Made by a program: the position numbers and the translations under genes. From Nissolia schottii (lineage: Eukaryota; Streptophyta; Magnoliopsida; Fabales; Fabaceae), in NCBI GenBank assembly GCA_003254905.1, contig QANU01064559.1, positions 454,313 to 518,312 on the forward strand: a stretch of DNA of 64,000 nucleotides, read 5' to 3'. Below the pieces are notes generated by a model that had not been told where the DNA came from, searched no databases, and was given only the letters and a program-made list of their open reading frames with translations. Positions 1-13,274 of the stretch are shown here, in pieces (the first letter of the stretch is position 1; every line of letters starts with the position of its first letter).

Positions 1-640
1 CTCGGGTAAACTCGCATAAAATCGCGAGTTTACTCCCGATTTTACGAGTTTACCACACAGGCAGGGTTTTTTTTTTATTTTTTATTTTTAAAAACAAAAC
101 AAGTTTGATATTGTTTTCCATAACTATGAGTTTTTAGATTTAGGTCATTTAAGTATTTTAGAGTTATCATTTACAGTTGCGCCTACAATCGTGCTCCGTT
201 GTGCTCCGTCGTTGCTTGTGCTCCGTCGCTAATCCGTCGTATGTATTTCATCCTTTGCTCAGGGATCTTTCCCACCAGGGTGCGTGACCTCTGCATTGCT
301 ATTTGTGCTTTAGTGTTCTATATTGAAGACATCATCGTCACAAATTCGCTTCTTGTAATGTTCAGTAGTCAATACTATGTATTATGTTATATGTATTATG
401 TATGAATTGAACTTAGAACTCATATATTTCATCTTTATTTGTGCTTTGTTATGGATATAAATGTATTTATGAATTTCAAGTTTTATTAAATATATTTTTG
501 TAGCATAATAATTTTTTAAAATATTTTTTTAATATTTTTTTAATAATAGGTAAACTCGTACGAGTTTACGATCCTAGTTTACGATCCGAGTTTACGGAGG
601 CTCCACGAGTTTACTTAAACTCGCGAGTTTGATAACCATA
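1..640. mobile_element. palindrome-rich DNA transposon remnant
   Basis: Both ends of this stretch carry many short copies of GGTAAACTCG / CGAGTTTACC in both orientations (positions 1-55 and 549-632). They include an 18-bp perfect palindrome, TAAACTCGTACGAGTTTA, at 551-568. The interior of about 490 bp is AT-rich with a small patch of repeated GTGCTCCGTCG near 190-240 and has no coding capacity. Clustered subterminal repeats at both ends suggest a non-autonomous DNA transposon. The left end may lie outside the window, so its superfamily and target duplication cannot be fixed. Confidence 0.5.
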
Positions 641-648
641 TATATGGG

Positions 649-1930
649 TAAAAATAATGCAAAAAAGAAAGACCTAAATAAAATTGCTCAGATTGATTTT
701 ACGGCTAAGAGGCTAAGGCGTTGAATTGTGAACGTAACAGAGCACTATTGTTTTCTTTTGTGATTTAATAACATTAAATAGTTTCTTAAATACATTGAAA
801 TGTGTCACTAGGTATGGTTGGGATGCTACTTGGCATGACGAATCCTTTTTATCCTGTCAACTGTGAGAAGAACCCTTCTTATTCTGTCAACTATGAGCTT
901 CTCAATTGATTTCCTTTTTCCTCTTCCTCTTTTAGCTTTTTCTCAAGGCCTCATTTTCCCCTTATATACCCTTTTATGGAGATAGCTTGTGCTGGTCTCC
1001 TCACCTGATTTCTCTTGTTGATTCCCATTCTCGATTTCAACATCATGCTATTGTATTGCATAGAGAACTTTGGAGGTTGTGAACAACTTGTAATAACTAG
1101 CGCAATTACAAGAACGATGATAAAGCTCTTGGGGTTAGGAAAGGAAAGAGGGTGGTGGGTGTTATTTATATTGATAAAAATAATGCAAAAACAAAAACCA
1201 AAGTAAAATTACTCAGAGTAGTTTTACGATTAGGAGACTAAAATGTTGAATTGTGAACTTAACAGAGCACTATTGTTTTTCCTTTGTGTTTAGTAAAATT
1301 AAAGAGTCTCTTAAATACATTGAAACATGTCTCTAATTATGGTTGAGATGCTACTTGGCATGACGAACCCTTCTTATCTTGTCACCCTTTTCTGGAGCTA
1401 GCTTGTACTTGCCTCCTCACCTGATTTCTCTCGTTGATTCCCATTCTCAATTTCAACATCATGCTATTGTATTGCATAGGGAACTTTGGGGATTAGGGAC
1501 AACTTGTAATAACTAGCGCAATTACAAGAATGATGATAAAGCTCTCGGGGTTAGGGAAGGAAAAAGGGTGGTGAGTGTTATTAATATTGGTAAAAATAAT
1601 GCAAAAAAGAAAAACCAAAGTAAAATTACTCAAAGCGATTTTACGGCTGAGAGGGTAAGGTGTTGAATTGTGAACGTAACAGAGCACTATTGTTTTCTTT
1701 TGTGCTTTACTAACATTAAAGAGTTTCTTAAATACATTGAAACGTGTATCTAAGTATGGTTGGGATGCTACTTGGCATGCCGAACCCTTCTTATCCTGTC
1801 AACTATGAGAAGCGCCCTTCTTATTCTGTCAACTATAAGCTTCTCAAATGATTTCCTTTTTCCTCTTTTATTTAGCTTTCTCTTGTGAAGTAAATGAGAC
1901 CTTGAATGAAGATGAATGTCAAATAAATAT
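649..1930. repeat. three tandem copies of a degenerate repeat
   Basis: Three copies of the same unit follow one another. The landmark AACAGAGCACTATTG occurs at 736, 1,261 and 1,678, and each copy continues into a conserved ATGGTTGGGATGCTACTTGG segment. Units also share TGTTGAATTGTGAAC and a polypyrimidine tail. Spacing is uneven (525 and 417 bp) because of internal deletions. No long ORF is conserved. Family unknown; related copies lie at 1,890-2,740 and 8,500-9,900. Confidence 0.7.
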
Positions 1931-2740
1931 TTAAATGATGAGAGAGAATCAGTATAAAGGAAAAGTTCAAGTCATGGGAGAAAAAGTGATTTCAGATAAT
2001 AAGGGTTTATTTGGAAGTTCTATACCCTTCTTTGTCTTCTGCTTTTGGTTTCGTTTTAGCAAATTTGAATTTAGATAACAAACATTTACTATTATGTGGG
2101 TCAGGTGACATTTGTGGGAACGATTGAAGATAACTATGAACATGGGTTTAAAAAATCAGACACATGACAAAAAAAACCAAAGCCTTTGTATGTGAAAGGG
2201 ACCAATCCCCACTACAAGAAATACACCTCACACTAACACAAATTCTGATGAGTGTGGTCGGGATGCTTCTTGCCATGACAAACTTGCCTATCGTGTCAAC
2301 TATGAGGTTCCTATTGATTTTTCTTGTGCGCACTTGGCCTTCGCATACCATGTCAACTAAGCTTCGCAATTAATTTCCTTTTTCCTCTTCTTCTTTGAGT
2401 TTTTCCTAGTGAAATAAATGAGACCATGAATGAAAATAAATGTTGAATAAAAATTTTAATGATGAGACAGAAACGGTAGAAGAAAAATTAATGTTGTGGG
2501 GGAGAAAAATGCAATTTCGAATAAGTGTTATTTGTAAGCTTGTTTTCTCTCTATCTTCTCTTTTGGTTTCTTTTTTGGCTCATTTGGACTTGGACAACAA
2601 GCATTTACCATTATGTGAGTGCAATGACATTTGAGTAAACAGTTGAAGATAACTGTGTGTGGGTTTAAAAATCAAGCACGTCACAAACAACAACCAATGC
2701 CTTTGTACACAAGAATGAGCAATAGCCACTACAAGAAATA
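1890..2740. repeat. further copies of the 0.65-kb repeat family
   Basis: Blocks such as ATGAATGAAGATGAATG followed by AATGATGAGA (1,896-1,940; 2,420-2,465) recur here and again at 9,190-9,500. So does the segment ACCAAAGCCTTTG (near 2,176), whose relatives appear near 2,690, 8,660 and 9,590. The segments are AT-rich and non-coding. The class is unknown. Confidence 0.55.
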
Positions 2741-2744
2741 CACG

Positions 2745-3970
2745 TAGATCAACTATTGGATATAAAGCCCATGCCAACAGATATTTTTAATTTCAACGGA
2801 TATATTACTTATGCCCAATACCTATCGGTATGTCATTTTCTCCACAATTCAAACAAATCAAGAAGAATTAACTAACATGTAGATTAACTTGTAAAGAGTT
2901 ATTCTAACTTAACCAACTGTCTCAGGTTTGAGTCCTAAATACACAACTATGTTGAATCTTACAAAGTCGAGTCTTGCCGACCAAAAATTCTTACTCAGCT
3001 CGAAGAAGATTGCATAAAAAACGTGAGAAGAAACGTTAAGCTCTCTTTCCTCCACCAACTGTATATCTCCAAGCTAAATATCATCTTTCTCTTTCTATCT
3101 TCGAGATTTTAGGCGTATTATAAAATCCTCTACTTGCTTGTACTTAATTTGTTTCTTTATTTTTTCCCTCTATATCTTAGTAAGAGCAAATCATGTAAGA
3201 AATTAATGTTAATGTATGCTTCATTTGTGTATCTCTAGATTTTCTCAAAATTATCTTTTGGAAACCTATAGTCGGGTATGCAGGCCCAAACCCCTGCAAA
3301 CCAATCTCACACCCACACCCACACCCACAAACCCTAAAATCAGCTTCACACATAAGACACCCATTTTAGGTCTCCAATCCTATTTGGCTATTCCTCTTCA
3401 TTCATCCCTTATTTGCAGATTCCCATGGACCACCTAATTATCCCCTTCGACTAAGAGTGTTAGGAGAAGCCAAATTCTTCATTTTGTGTTTAGAATAATT
3501 TAAACCAAACAAGCACTAGGCTCTTAGTGCCATATAATTCAATATTCAATAGAGTACAATGTTTTGTTTTTCCTAACAATTTATCTAGATGGCTAAGATT
3601 GAGAATAATAGCAAAGGTACATGAAAACTTACATGACATGGTATCTCACAAAACTTGTAAATCATATATAACTCACTGCATAATTATCACGCTTCTTTTA
3701 GTAATATAACTTCTTTACATAGATATTACATGAAACCTTTTGAAGTTTTGCTGCATATGATGCAACCTATCACGCCAAATTGCTAATCTTCTTAGAACTA
3801 TGTTGTTGCATAACTTGGATCATCAACTCATAATGCTTCCATTAACTCATGAGTATTTTCTCTAAAACCAACTTGAACTTTTCTTGATCTTTGTTCTCTG
3901 GTAAAGCCAAATTTAATCCAAGACCAGTTTATGTCTCTGCAGGAAAAACTCATTGAACTGCAATTTTGTA
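2745..3970. other. intergenic, 3' flank of the Obg gene
   Basis: No gene recognised. There is a C-rich patch with repeated ACACCC at 3,310-3,330. The last 250 bases or so before 3,973 are likely 3' UTR of the minus-strand Obg gene, but no end point can be fixed. Confidence 0.4.
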
Positions 3971-3972
3971 TC

Positions 3973-6900
3973 TCAAGGCGGCACACTAAAAGTCAACGGT
4001 TCATTGGAATCTGTGCACTTCCTTAAAGCTGCCCTTATCTCCTTTAACATCTCATTTACCCTGATACCCTTTCTGCAAGAAGAAACTTGAAACTTATACC
4101 TTATCCAATGCAGTTACAATGAAAAGTATGATATAAATTGTCTGCACATGTGAAGTGTAAAGAAGAGAAACACTTTCTAGAAAATAATTTAAAGCAAAAC
4201 ATCAAGCACTTACAGAACACTAACTCCAACTACAGAGAGAGGTGGTGAATAGTCCTCAAGCCTTTTTTCTTGCCCGTCGCCTTCGTCAGACAACGATTGG
4301 GCCGGAACTTCGGAACTTGGTTTTGGTTCAAAAGTTGAGCCATCATTGCCAATTCCCATAATTTCTTGAGTCAACGATGAAAGCCTGTCCTTTGCCTGGA
4401 ATTATTATCCCATGTGTTACGTGCACATAACTTTGCATAATACAAGACAATAGTAAAGAAAGTGAGCCTCGGGACAACATTCCCTTGTGACCTAGTGTCC
4501 CATTGTGGGGATAAGGCAGAGTACATCTGATCCGCACCTGATCCGACAAGATAACAATAGAGGATAGGAGGGAGGAATCAGGAAACTATATACCTGTGGG
4601 AGGTCAATCTTGTTCAAAACAACAATGTATGGCCGTTCAAGGTACTCGGGATTATACATGCGCAACTCCTGCAAAACAGAATCACCATGGATAGAGTATG
4701 AGCAAGACTACTCCAAGGAACAGAAATGCATTATAACAAGAAAAGCTGGACTCACCACAGATCACTTTCTGCACAATATATCAAATATAGATTTATTTGC
4801 ATTATTTAGCCTTCTAGCTATGAAAGGGTAAAGAATAAACAATATACAACAAACAACAAAGTTATATAACTTACAAATACATGGTTTTTCAGAGTAAAGT
4901 AATCAGTTAATGAGATCAATTACTCAAGTAAAATCCATTCTCATTGATGTTAGAAAAATTGAGTCTTTAAGAGCATAAGACAAATAATCCACAACTTACA
5001 GGTAAAGCAGTTGAACAAACAAGAAATATGAATGAATAACAAATACAATCAATCACTTAAAAAAAAAAAAAAAACACATACTTCTCTGACAGTTCTATAG
5101 TCATTTGTAGGGTTCTCAGTTGATGCATCAACAACATGGACCAATAGTCGGGTCCGCCTGAGGTGCCTCAAAAAATTGCGACCAAGACCCTGAAAGATAG
5201 AAAGCTTTTTATATTTAGCATCTCGATGGTTTAAAATGGGGCCATTTGTCAATAACAAAAAATATTTGATACCTTTCCTAAGTGAGCACCTTCTATAAGA
5301 CCAGGCAGATCTGCCAATGTAGCTTCGGATGAAAACATTCCTGCCCCCAAGCTGGGATCACCACCAAGGCGTCCAAGGTTTGGCATTAATGTTGTAAAAG
5401 GATAATCGGCAATATCAGGTTTTGCAAGTGTAATGGCTGCTAGAAGCGTCGATTTCCCAGCATTTGGAAGTCCCTACAACAAGATTTACTCAATCTTGAG
5501 CAAATGAATGAAAACATTTGGAGGACCTTCTAAAAAAAGTAATAAACGACCCAAGACATAGCGGACCTATGTTCACCAAATCAAGATTTCATTTGGAAAA
5601 ATATCATGTAGAAACCAATGAAGTCTTACAACATCTCTGCTCATCATCTTTCACCATCTTCTACAACACTAAGCCATGATAAAAACCATTATTTGAGTTT
5701 TCCAGCAATCTCAAAATTGTCTTTGCTTAATACAAAGATAAGACTTAAATGAATTTATGAGTGTGCAACATATAGTTATTCTGAAGATAAAAGTGACACT
5801 GCCAATAACTAATTAAATAAGGCACTGTGTAGAGATGCAGTACTTACAATTAGACCAACGTCAGCAACAACTCGTAGAATCAACTCTAACTTAACTTCTT
5901 CCCCAGGCTGACCATGAACTAAAACCTGTAACAGATTCCAAATGACAAGTTTTACCTTAGAGTAAGAGAGGAACACAACTTGATAATATAGTAATGCCAT
6001 ATAATTGCCACTACTAAATGCAGAAAGTTCACAACACCATCTGCTTCCAGATTCAAGATACTTTTCCATACCATGGACAAAGCCCTATATCAGAATTGAT
6101 AACTTGAAATCACAGATCTAGACGGACGGAAAACATAGTGACAAATGATCATGCATTTTGGACAAAACATTGACTCCTCATTACGTATTCCAAAATTCAA
6201 ACCAACATCTATTAAACTGAGACAGCAAGAGAAGAGACCTGTTGATTTTAATCCTTGTAAAAGGTATTCCATTAGCACAAAGAATAATGTAATGTAACTA
6301 TAAGAGGCCAATAATGTTATCTTCCTGGGGAATAATCCCCCTGAAACATTTCAGTGCACACATAAATAGTCAACAGACTTTACCTTATCAGAGTCATCTC
6401 TCAATACATTAGTTGTCAAAGCCATCATCCTTTTCTTTTTATGCTGCGGCACTTCTAACAAGCTAATCTGGGCAGCCAAAGACAAAAATCAGATCTGGTG
6501 TAAAATACAACAAAAACTAACTCCTTATTATCTGGGGCTTAAGAAAAAGAAAAAGTTGGCACCATAATATTTCTTTTAACAAAAAAACTTACAGCACCAG
6601 AAAATATGAATTTATTTATATGTATATATGAATTCTATTGCTCTAACTATTCCATTTCATAACCAATCCAAAATGGTAGAACTTTTATCACTTCAGTGAA
6701 CAATCCACTAAAGTAGAACCAATGAAATGAGTCCGATGCATTGCTCAATCATTAAAAAAAAACTTAAAAAGGGAGGAAAAACAAAAGTATATTACCCCTC
6801 CTTGTCCACCCCTAGCAACAACAACTTCATCACCAGGTTGTGCTAGATCAGCCAACGTCTTCCCTCGTTTACTTTTCACAACAGTACCTGTCACATCCAT

Positions 6901-7645
6901 AAACTCAATGAGGGACGTCAGATTTAGTTCTTCACATTTCATAATGGGACTTTATCTAACGCTCTTCCATTTCTTTACACAAAACACTAAAAAAAGACAC
7001 ACACACACACACATCAAGTCATGTCCTACAAGGTAAAGCTGCTACATGAATCAGATGACTTCAGTCCACTCGTAAATCATATGTCTACATTCAAACACAC
7101 AAAGACATATACAAACCTAGAGGCACAGGAATGCGCAAAGTAGGAGCTGCAATTCCATGATGCAATTGTGAGGTCAAACCACCCATGGCATCGACATTGC
7201 CTCCGCGCTTCGCACTGTAGCGGCCCCTGTTGTGAAAGTCCAGCAGCGTGTCCTTCCCCTCGTCCGCATAGACAACCACATCGCCTCCGTGCCCTCCCAC
7301 GGGGAGCACGATGGACCCATCAAAGTCCCTCTTGAAGGAGACCCTCTTGTTATTCTTCTCCTTCCTCTGAGTGTTGCTGGGGGCATTGAGTATTGCCCCG
7401 TGGCCCCCATCGCCGGACCGAACGGTGATGGTCACTTGATCAAAGTACTTGTGCGGTTCCTTCATCAACGTGGTCCAAGGTGGAGGCGCATTGGCGCTGA
7501 TAACCCTGCAGTGTACCGCGTTCCATCTATGTTGGAATCGAGTGTGAGGATTGAATTCGAACCTCTTTGGTGGAGTGGAGAAGAAGCAGGTTTCGCGGGA
7601 ATGGACGGGGAGAGATGAAGGCGAGGAAATTACCAGAGACACCAT
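3973..7645 (-). CDS. Obg/CgtA-family GTPase, organellar
   Basis: Nine exons read on the minus strand: 7117-7645, 6796-6887, 6384-6467, 5848-5925, 5273-5473, 5082-5189, 4594-4668, 4214-4395 and 3973-4072. All junctions are GT-AG and the phases close to a 482-aa product. Exons 1-3 encode the glycine-rich Obg fold ([15 protein letters not shown], then ARGGQGG). Exon 5 opens with the P-loop GLPNAGKST (about residue 262) and carries PFTT and the DLPG G3 motif (about 316). Exon 7 has the NKID G4 motif (about 383). The first 50 or so residues are basic/Ser-rich and look like an organelle transit peptide. Obg proteins bind the large ribosomal subunit and assist its assembly. The length and lack of a C-terminal OCT domain resemble the shorter plant organellar Obg (mitochondrial ObgM type) more than the long chloroplast ObgC. 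Targeting is inferred, not shown. The start is the first ATG of the open exon. Confidence 0.93.
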
Positions 7646-8500
7646 TATCCAGTTTTCCGGTGGAAAAGGGCACGAAGGGGTGTGTGTATGACAGAAGCAG
7701 AGTGAGATTGTTTTGTTTTTGGTTGAAGATTATGGGCTAGGCCCAACAAAAACCTTATAAGCCCACTATCTTAGCTGTTTTGGTTAGAGGGATATGTTCA
7801 ATCCACCCCGTTTATGACATAGCAAATATTCCAAACTGCACGTTAGAAAAACTAAATGACCTACGTTCAACAGTAAAAGTGGATAACTAACCCATGGACA
7901 ACGTATAAAATACATTAAAAGTGAATACACATGAACCCTACATAATTATTGTATTTTATAATAATTTTATCTTGTTGTATTTTATACGTTATCTATGTAT
8001 TATTGTCCATTTTTATTGTTCGTGTATCATTTCTCAAACAAAATTGACACATTATTATGATTCAGCTTCTTATATTCCCATTTCTGCTTGCCTGTGGTGT
8101 TTCTACTTCTACTATCCTACAATATAGACACATTACTCTTCTGATACATCATATTATGGCAAATAGTCTTACTGTGTAGCATTATTGTGTAGAAAGTTAT
8201 GGCTAGTGACATCTTATATGTCCACAAATTAGATCACTTGCCCTAGATATAGAAATCATTGTCTCAATGTTGAAGCAATTGCAATTTTCTCCATTGTATA
8301 ATGGAAAGAACTATCATAACTCAAAAGAGCTGAAAGATCAAATTATGATTATGTTTCTTACCCTATAAATAGGTACATTCTAGTGTAATCAAATACAACT
8401 TCATCAATAATACACACGTTATTTTTTATTCTCTCTTATTTTCTTGTGTTTCCAGTGCCCCATATCTGGTTTGTCAGAGATGTTTTAACAATAATAAATT
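7646..8500. other. Obg promoter region and flank; possible copia-type LTR remnant
   Basis: Bases 7,646-7,760 are the probable 5' UTR and promoter of the Obg gene on the minus strand. From about 8,130 to 8,490 the sequence has the look of a copia LTR: a TATA-like CTATAAATAGG near 8,363, TCATCAATAATACA, a T-rich segment, and an AACA end at 8,490. I could not define a matching 5' end or target duplication, so the LTR call is weak. Confidence 0.35.
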
Positions 8501-8509
8501 AGTTTCACA

Positions 8510-9840
8510 TCTTATTGCACTAGGGAAAGTGCTTTGAGTGTTGAATTGTGAGTGCTTTTTTTTCCCCTCTAGTAGCATTAAAGAATTTTTCAAATATAAT
8601 CATACATATACATTAAAACGTTAGAAAACTAGGCATGGGACCAACAACAATCAAACTATCAAAGCCCTTGTATGTTAGAAGAGCAATCTCAAATTTAAAG
8701 AGCATGAAGTAGAATCAGTAATTAGTGTATAGTAAAAGGGCCAAAACCAGAGATCTAATGAAAAAGACACCACAAGTAACACATGCGACGCATGTATGAG
8801 TTTATCGATATTGGTAGGCCTTCTACATTATGTTTTATTATTATTCTTATTATATAATGTTTTTTCACATTTGCACTACACTACTACTAAGTAAAATTTT
8901 TAAGAGACATTCTTAGGTGTTAGAATTGTGAATGGAACAGAAGTACTATTATCTTATGATTTTGTAGCATTAAATAATTTCTTGAATACATTGAATCGCG
9001 TTGTTGAGACTAAGTATGGTTGGGATGCTACTTGGTATGATAAACTTGCTTATCGTGTCAACTATGAGCTTCAGTGCTTCACTACTGATTTCTCTTACAC
9101 ACACATGGCTTGCGCATATCAGGTCAACTATGAGCTTCTTAGTTGATTACTTGTCTTCTCTTCTTCTTTTAGCTTCTTCTAGTGAAATAAATAAGACCAT
9201 GAATAAAGATGAATGTTGAATAAAAATTTGAATGATGAGAGAGAAATGGTAAACGAAAAATTAAAGTTGTAGAGAGAAAAAGTGATTTCAGATAATAAAT
9301 GTTTACTTGTAATTTCTCTTTTTCTTTGTCTTCTCTTTTTGGTTTCTTTTAAGTTAATCCGTGTACGGATAACGAGTACTTACTATTAAGTTAAGTGTTG
9401 TGATATTTGAGGAAACAATTGAAGATTTCCTTTTTCCTCTTGTTCTTTTAACTTTTTCCGGTAAAATAAATGAAACCATGAACGAAGATGAATGATGAGA
9501 CATAAACAGTAAAAGAAAAACTAAAGCTGGTGAGTGATTTCAGATAATAAATGTTTATCTATAGATGGGTTTGGCAATCAGACAATGACAAACAACCAAA
9601 GCCTTTGGACGTTAGAAGGAGGAGCAATCTCAAGTATTGCAAGAGCATGAAGTGGACTATCAATGCTTAGTGCAAGGGCCAAAACCCATCAATGAAGTGG
9701 ACTAACAGATTGAGACCCCACAAGTATCACGTGACACATGAAAAGTTTACTGAATTGAGATGCATTTTACAGGATGTTTTATTATTATTCTATTATACAA
9801 CTTTTCACATTTGCACTACACTTACTACTAACTAGTAGCT
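8510..9840. repeat. tandem pair of the left-end repeat family
   Basis: Two copies of a roughly 0.9-kb unit. Both end in TTTCACATTTGCACTACA after a TTATTATTATTC stretch (8,835-8,885 and 9,780-9,825). Both contain the ACCAAAGCC-type and GATGAATG blocks shared with 1,890-2,740. The ATGGTTGGGATGCTACTTGG landmark recurs at about 9,014. Non-coding. Confidence 0.6.
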
Positions 9841-10063
9841 AGTGCCTTTTTGGTGTGTTTGGTGAAGTTAAAAATGAAATGGAAGATCAAAGAGATATAG
9901 ATGGCCTGCTACCAAAGTTTTATAAATGAATAGCGTTCAGACAACTTTACAGTTTTACACCAATGATCAAACCATACACCAATCCCAAATTTCGCCCCAA
10001 AGGCCTAAAGATAGACACGCTTCATTCCTCAATCGCCGATGCATATTCTACCGCTTTTTACGA
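9841..10063. other. 3' flank of the LisH gene
   Basis: Lies directly downstream of the minus-strand stop codon at 10,064-10,066 and probably contains its 3' UTR. No other feature seen. Confidence 0.4.
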
Positions 10064-13023
10064 TCAACTTATGATAAAATCCTTCAAGGAAAATGGTGGA
10101 GGGTTATCCTGCAACAGGTAAACGATAGGAATCAGCTTGAATCCTTAGTATAATAAAATAGTAGCCTCTCTTCTCTTATTGCACAAGGGAGAGTGCTCAC
10201 ATGCTCTCACACGAAAGCAATCAAATGGTCTCTCTTAGGTAAGGATGAATCACATGAGAGGGCAGTTTTTACCCGAGAGATGAGAGGACCAAATCTTAGG
10301 TATTAAACCATTACAGCTGATCAAACTTAAAAGTGATTTATAAGTCATGTGATTGGTTGAAACTATCACGTGACTTTATGTTTTAACCTTAACAATTTAA
10401 ATGAAATTTAATGGTTAAGATTAACCCCTCCCACACTCACAATTAATTGCTCCTTTCACTTTATATAATCCCTTATCAGGTAGACAGAAATTTGTGTCAA
10501 AGCTTAAATTGCACAGGCTGTGCCATAGAAAACTATTCAACATGTGTATCCCTCAAAAAATTTGTTTTCCTTTCCTGTTATCATTTTGTTATCTGTTTTT
10601 TAAGATTTTGTGAATCAAAACAGTGAAAATGATAAATTCTTGTTTTCATTTTTCCTTTACAAAATTCTGAAAAACCAAAAACCAATGAAAATGTAAAACG
10701 AAAACAGAAACCACACAAACCCTTAGTTGCCTAATACCTTGCCAGCCTCTTGACTTAAGCATTGTCTAACTACCGTAGCCTGCTGTATAAGCCTCTCCAT
10801 TGCTGAGTAGCTGGGAAGCTTAAAGTATGCTGCCAATCACCAATATCCACAACAAATAAAGAAGAAAGAGATAACTAAGCATCATATATTTAACAAGGGT
10901 AGAATGAAGTATTGAGATCTGCAATAAATTATGCACAAAGCACAAATATCATATCAACATGCACTACACAAGCACATAAGAAGTCAAGTTAAACAACCAA
11001 GAATAGTCCGATTCAAACTATCAGCAATCTGTTGCCGGTACCCTTTGCTAAGCAGATGAAACATTGGGGAGTTCTCTGGTTCTGTATAAGCAAGAAGGGC
11101 CATAAAGTCCTGCAATATACAGGCAACTTCATATTTTTTCAATCCTACACGCACTCGCGTATCACAAAAGATGTTAAGCAAAAAGACAACATACTTCGAG
11201 CTTTGCCATAAATTTTTGCTCCTTCCCGAAAGGAGTCAACTTGGTCTGAGCAAACTCCAACGCTTTCATCCTGCCAATAATAATGAGATTCCTATAAATC
11301 AGGAAGTTTGAAACATGTTCCTCTTGGAGGCAAGATTAATAAGGCTCACCATTTTCTAGAGCTCACAAGCTCTACAAAATGAAGGCTTAGAAGATCAAAC
11401 AGCAAATCCTGATTGTTCTCTAGAATATCCTTTGCCAGCTGATCAGTGAGCTCAATGGCCGTAAGTGCATTCCCCTCTACCACACAGTGAAAGATTTCTA
11501 AAGACAAATGAAATTTCACCATCAAAGAAGGCCTTACTACCTATAATGCGCTCCAATGAAGAACAATTAACAATCATATATATAACGAGTATTTCCTAGC
11601 ATCTCTTACACACACAGTGTGAAGGAGGGGAAGAAATATTATACAATCGAGATAAGGCCACTTGACATTTTAATTCAAACTTCAAAGGTCTACAAGAGAA
11701 AAAGTATAACGATATGACAACGGTATACGACAAAATTAAGATGCCATTGTCAAAGAGAAACGGTTATTTCAAATAGCATTAAGAGCAATAAATGATTCAG
11801 CATCCTTCCCATTCGAGGTCCAGTAATCCAATTCCAGTATTCGTGTTTTATACAATTCAAATTTTTCAACAATGATTACTAAGCAGCATTAGATGTACTC
11901 AAGCAAACGAAATATAACATTACAGCAAGCGTCCAAAAGTCTGGAATTGACCATTTTACGCCGAAAGACGGCAACAAACCTACTTTTTCTTTTCTCCATG
12001 TTCTCCAAATAATCAGCAGGCTGCTTCATCCCGGTGCAAGAGATGAAAGACTCCACGGATTCTTTGTAGCAATTATGTATAAGATATGACAGAATAACAC
12101 TGTGGATGTCTTTTTCATTTATAGCCTGTAAAAACATGCATGTAACCAAAATATGTACAGAATCACAAAGTTATGGCAAGAGAATTAATATAACCAAGAA
12201 ATCATAATTGTAGATAGAAATCCAATAAAACACCCACATATGCAAAAATTCTACTAGAAGTAACTATGCTGCATCAGCTCAAATGCTCAATTCAGCTTAA
12301 TTATATTTACTCTAAAGAAGAAGTGAGAACCAACAAGTTAAAACACCACAAGAAGGAAACTGCTTAATGTAAAATCAATACTTTGGAGTTTGGACACAAT
12401 TTTGTTTCCTAATCTACTAACAATCTAAATTCAACTTAGGTCAGTCCACTATGAGAGTAAATCTCTCCCGTCATTAATTTTCTTCATCTACAATAACTGT
12501 TTCTAAGGCTTCACTTAAAAGAAATAAATGCCAGATCACTTTAACCAACCACACGTTGATTACTTTGTACTCACTTGAATGCAAAAGGAGTAACCAAAAT
12601 CTGTAACATGGAGTACTAAAAAGATGTTTACTACAGCAAGCAAGAAGAAATTCTCAATTGGCCATTCCCATTTCCCATTTCCACAACCAAAAACAAACCC
12701 AAAAAATTTCAACATGGGGTACCCCCATCAATCTAACCACTTGGTACGCTCATTGAATTGTACATTAGGGCTAATAACTAACAAAATCTTGAAACCAAAA
12801 ACAAAAAAAAAAGGTACTCTTTCTTTCATGGGGTGTCAAAAAATCAGTTCTTTTAAAATGGGGTATTGAAAAAATCTAGTTTTGAAATTGAAGAAAATGC
12901 AGCACATTTACGACATTGAGAGAGTAAAGAATCCACAGTTGCTCCATAATCATAGCATAAAACAGAGGAATATGAAGAAGAAAAAAATACAATGTTTTCG
13001 TATTGGCGAGGATCAACGTCCAT
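10064..13023 (-). CDS. LisH-CTLH-CRA protein, GID8/RanBPM-like
   Basis: Seven exons on the minus strand: 12991-13023, 11984-12125, 11350-11497, 11195-11270, 10998-11109, 10738-10829 and 10064-10108. GT-AG borders and phases give 215 aa with no stop. The protein starts MDVDPRQYENI. It has a LisH motif at about residues 14-45 (SYLIHNCYKESVESFI), then a CTLH segment around EGNALTAIELTDQLAKDIL. A CRA region follows (MALLAYTEPENSPMFHLL, then LPSYSAMERLIQQATVVRQC), ending in PPPFSLKDFIIS. This is the size and order of GID8/TWA1 proteins, scaffold subunits of the CTLH/GID ubiquitin ligase. The terminal exon is small and lies 630 bp beyond the previous one. Exon 3 uses the upstream acceptor at 11,498, which restores the conserved KIFHC segment. 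A nearer acceptor at 11,477 would break the frame. The function is inferred from the family. Confidence 0.9.
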
Positions 13024-13270
13024 GGTGGCTGTGATTCCGAAGAAGAAGAGAGAAAGAGGAAGTGGTGTGTGATCAGGTGTGGGTGTGCGTAAAGTAGCTT
13101 ACCCTGCAACTGTTGTGTGGCAAGTTAGTGAGTGGGGGTGGGGAGGAAAGCGAAGAAGGCGGCGCCAGTAACAGTGAAAAGGGCCCCACTCACTGAAAAT
13201 GAATCAGAATGAGTGATGCCCTCTGCTTCTTCCAGCTTTGATTTTGAGACCCACCAATTTTTTTCTTCTA
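13024..13270 (-). promoter_or_regulatory. 5' UTR/promoter region of the LisH gene
   Basis: A purine/pyrimidine-skewed leader (CT-rich on the minus strand) lies directly upstream of the ATG at 13,023. It includes CTTCCTCTTTCTCTC-type sequence typical of plant 5' UTRs. No clear TATA box picked out. Confidence 0.4.
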
Positions 13271-13274
13271 AAAT

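Noticed and set aside
7232..7618. 128-codon plus-strand ORF
   Set aside because: Antisense shadow of Obg exon 1; the minus-strand frame has the conserved Obg motifs.
11477..11477. Nearer splice acceptor for LisH gene exon 3, which made the gene look broken
   Set aside because: The upstream acceptor at 11,498 restores the frame and the conserved KIFHC segment, so the gene is intact.
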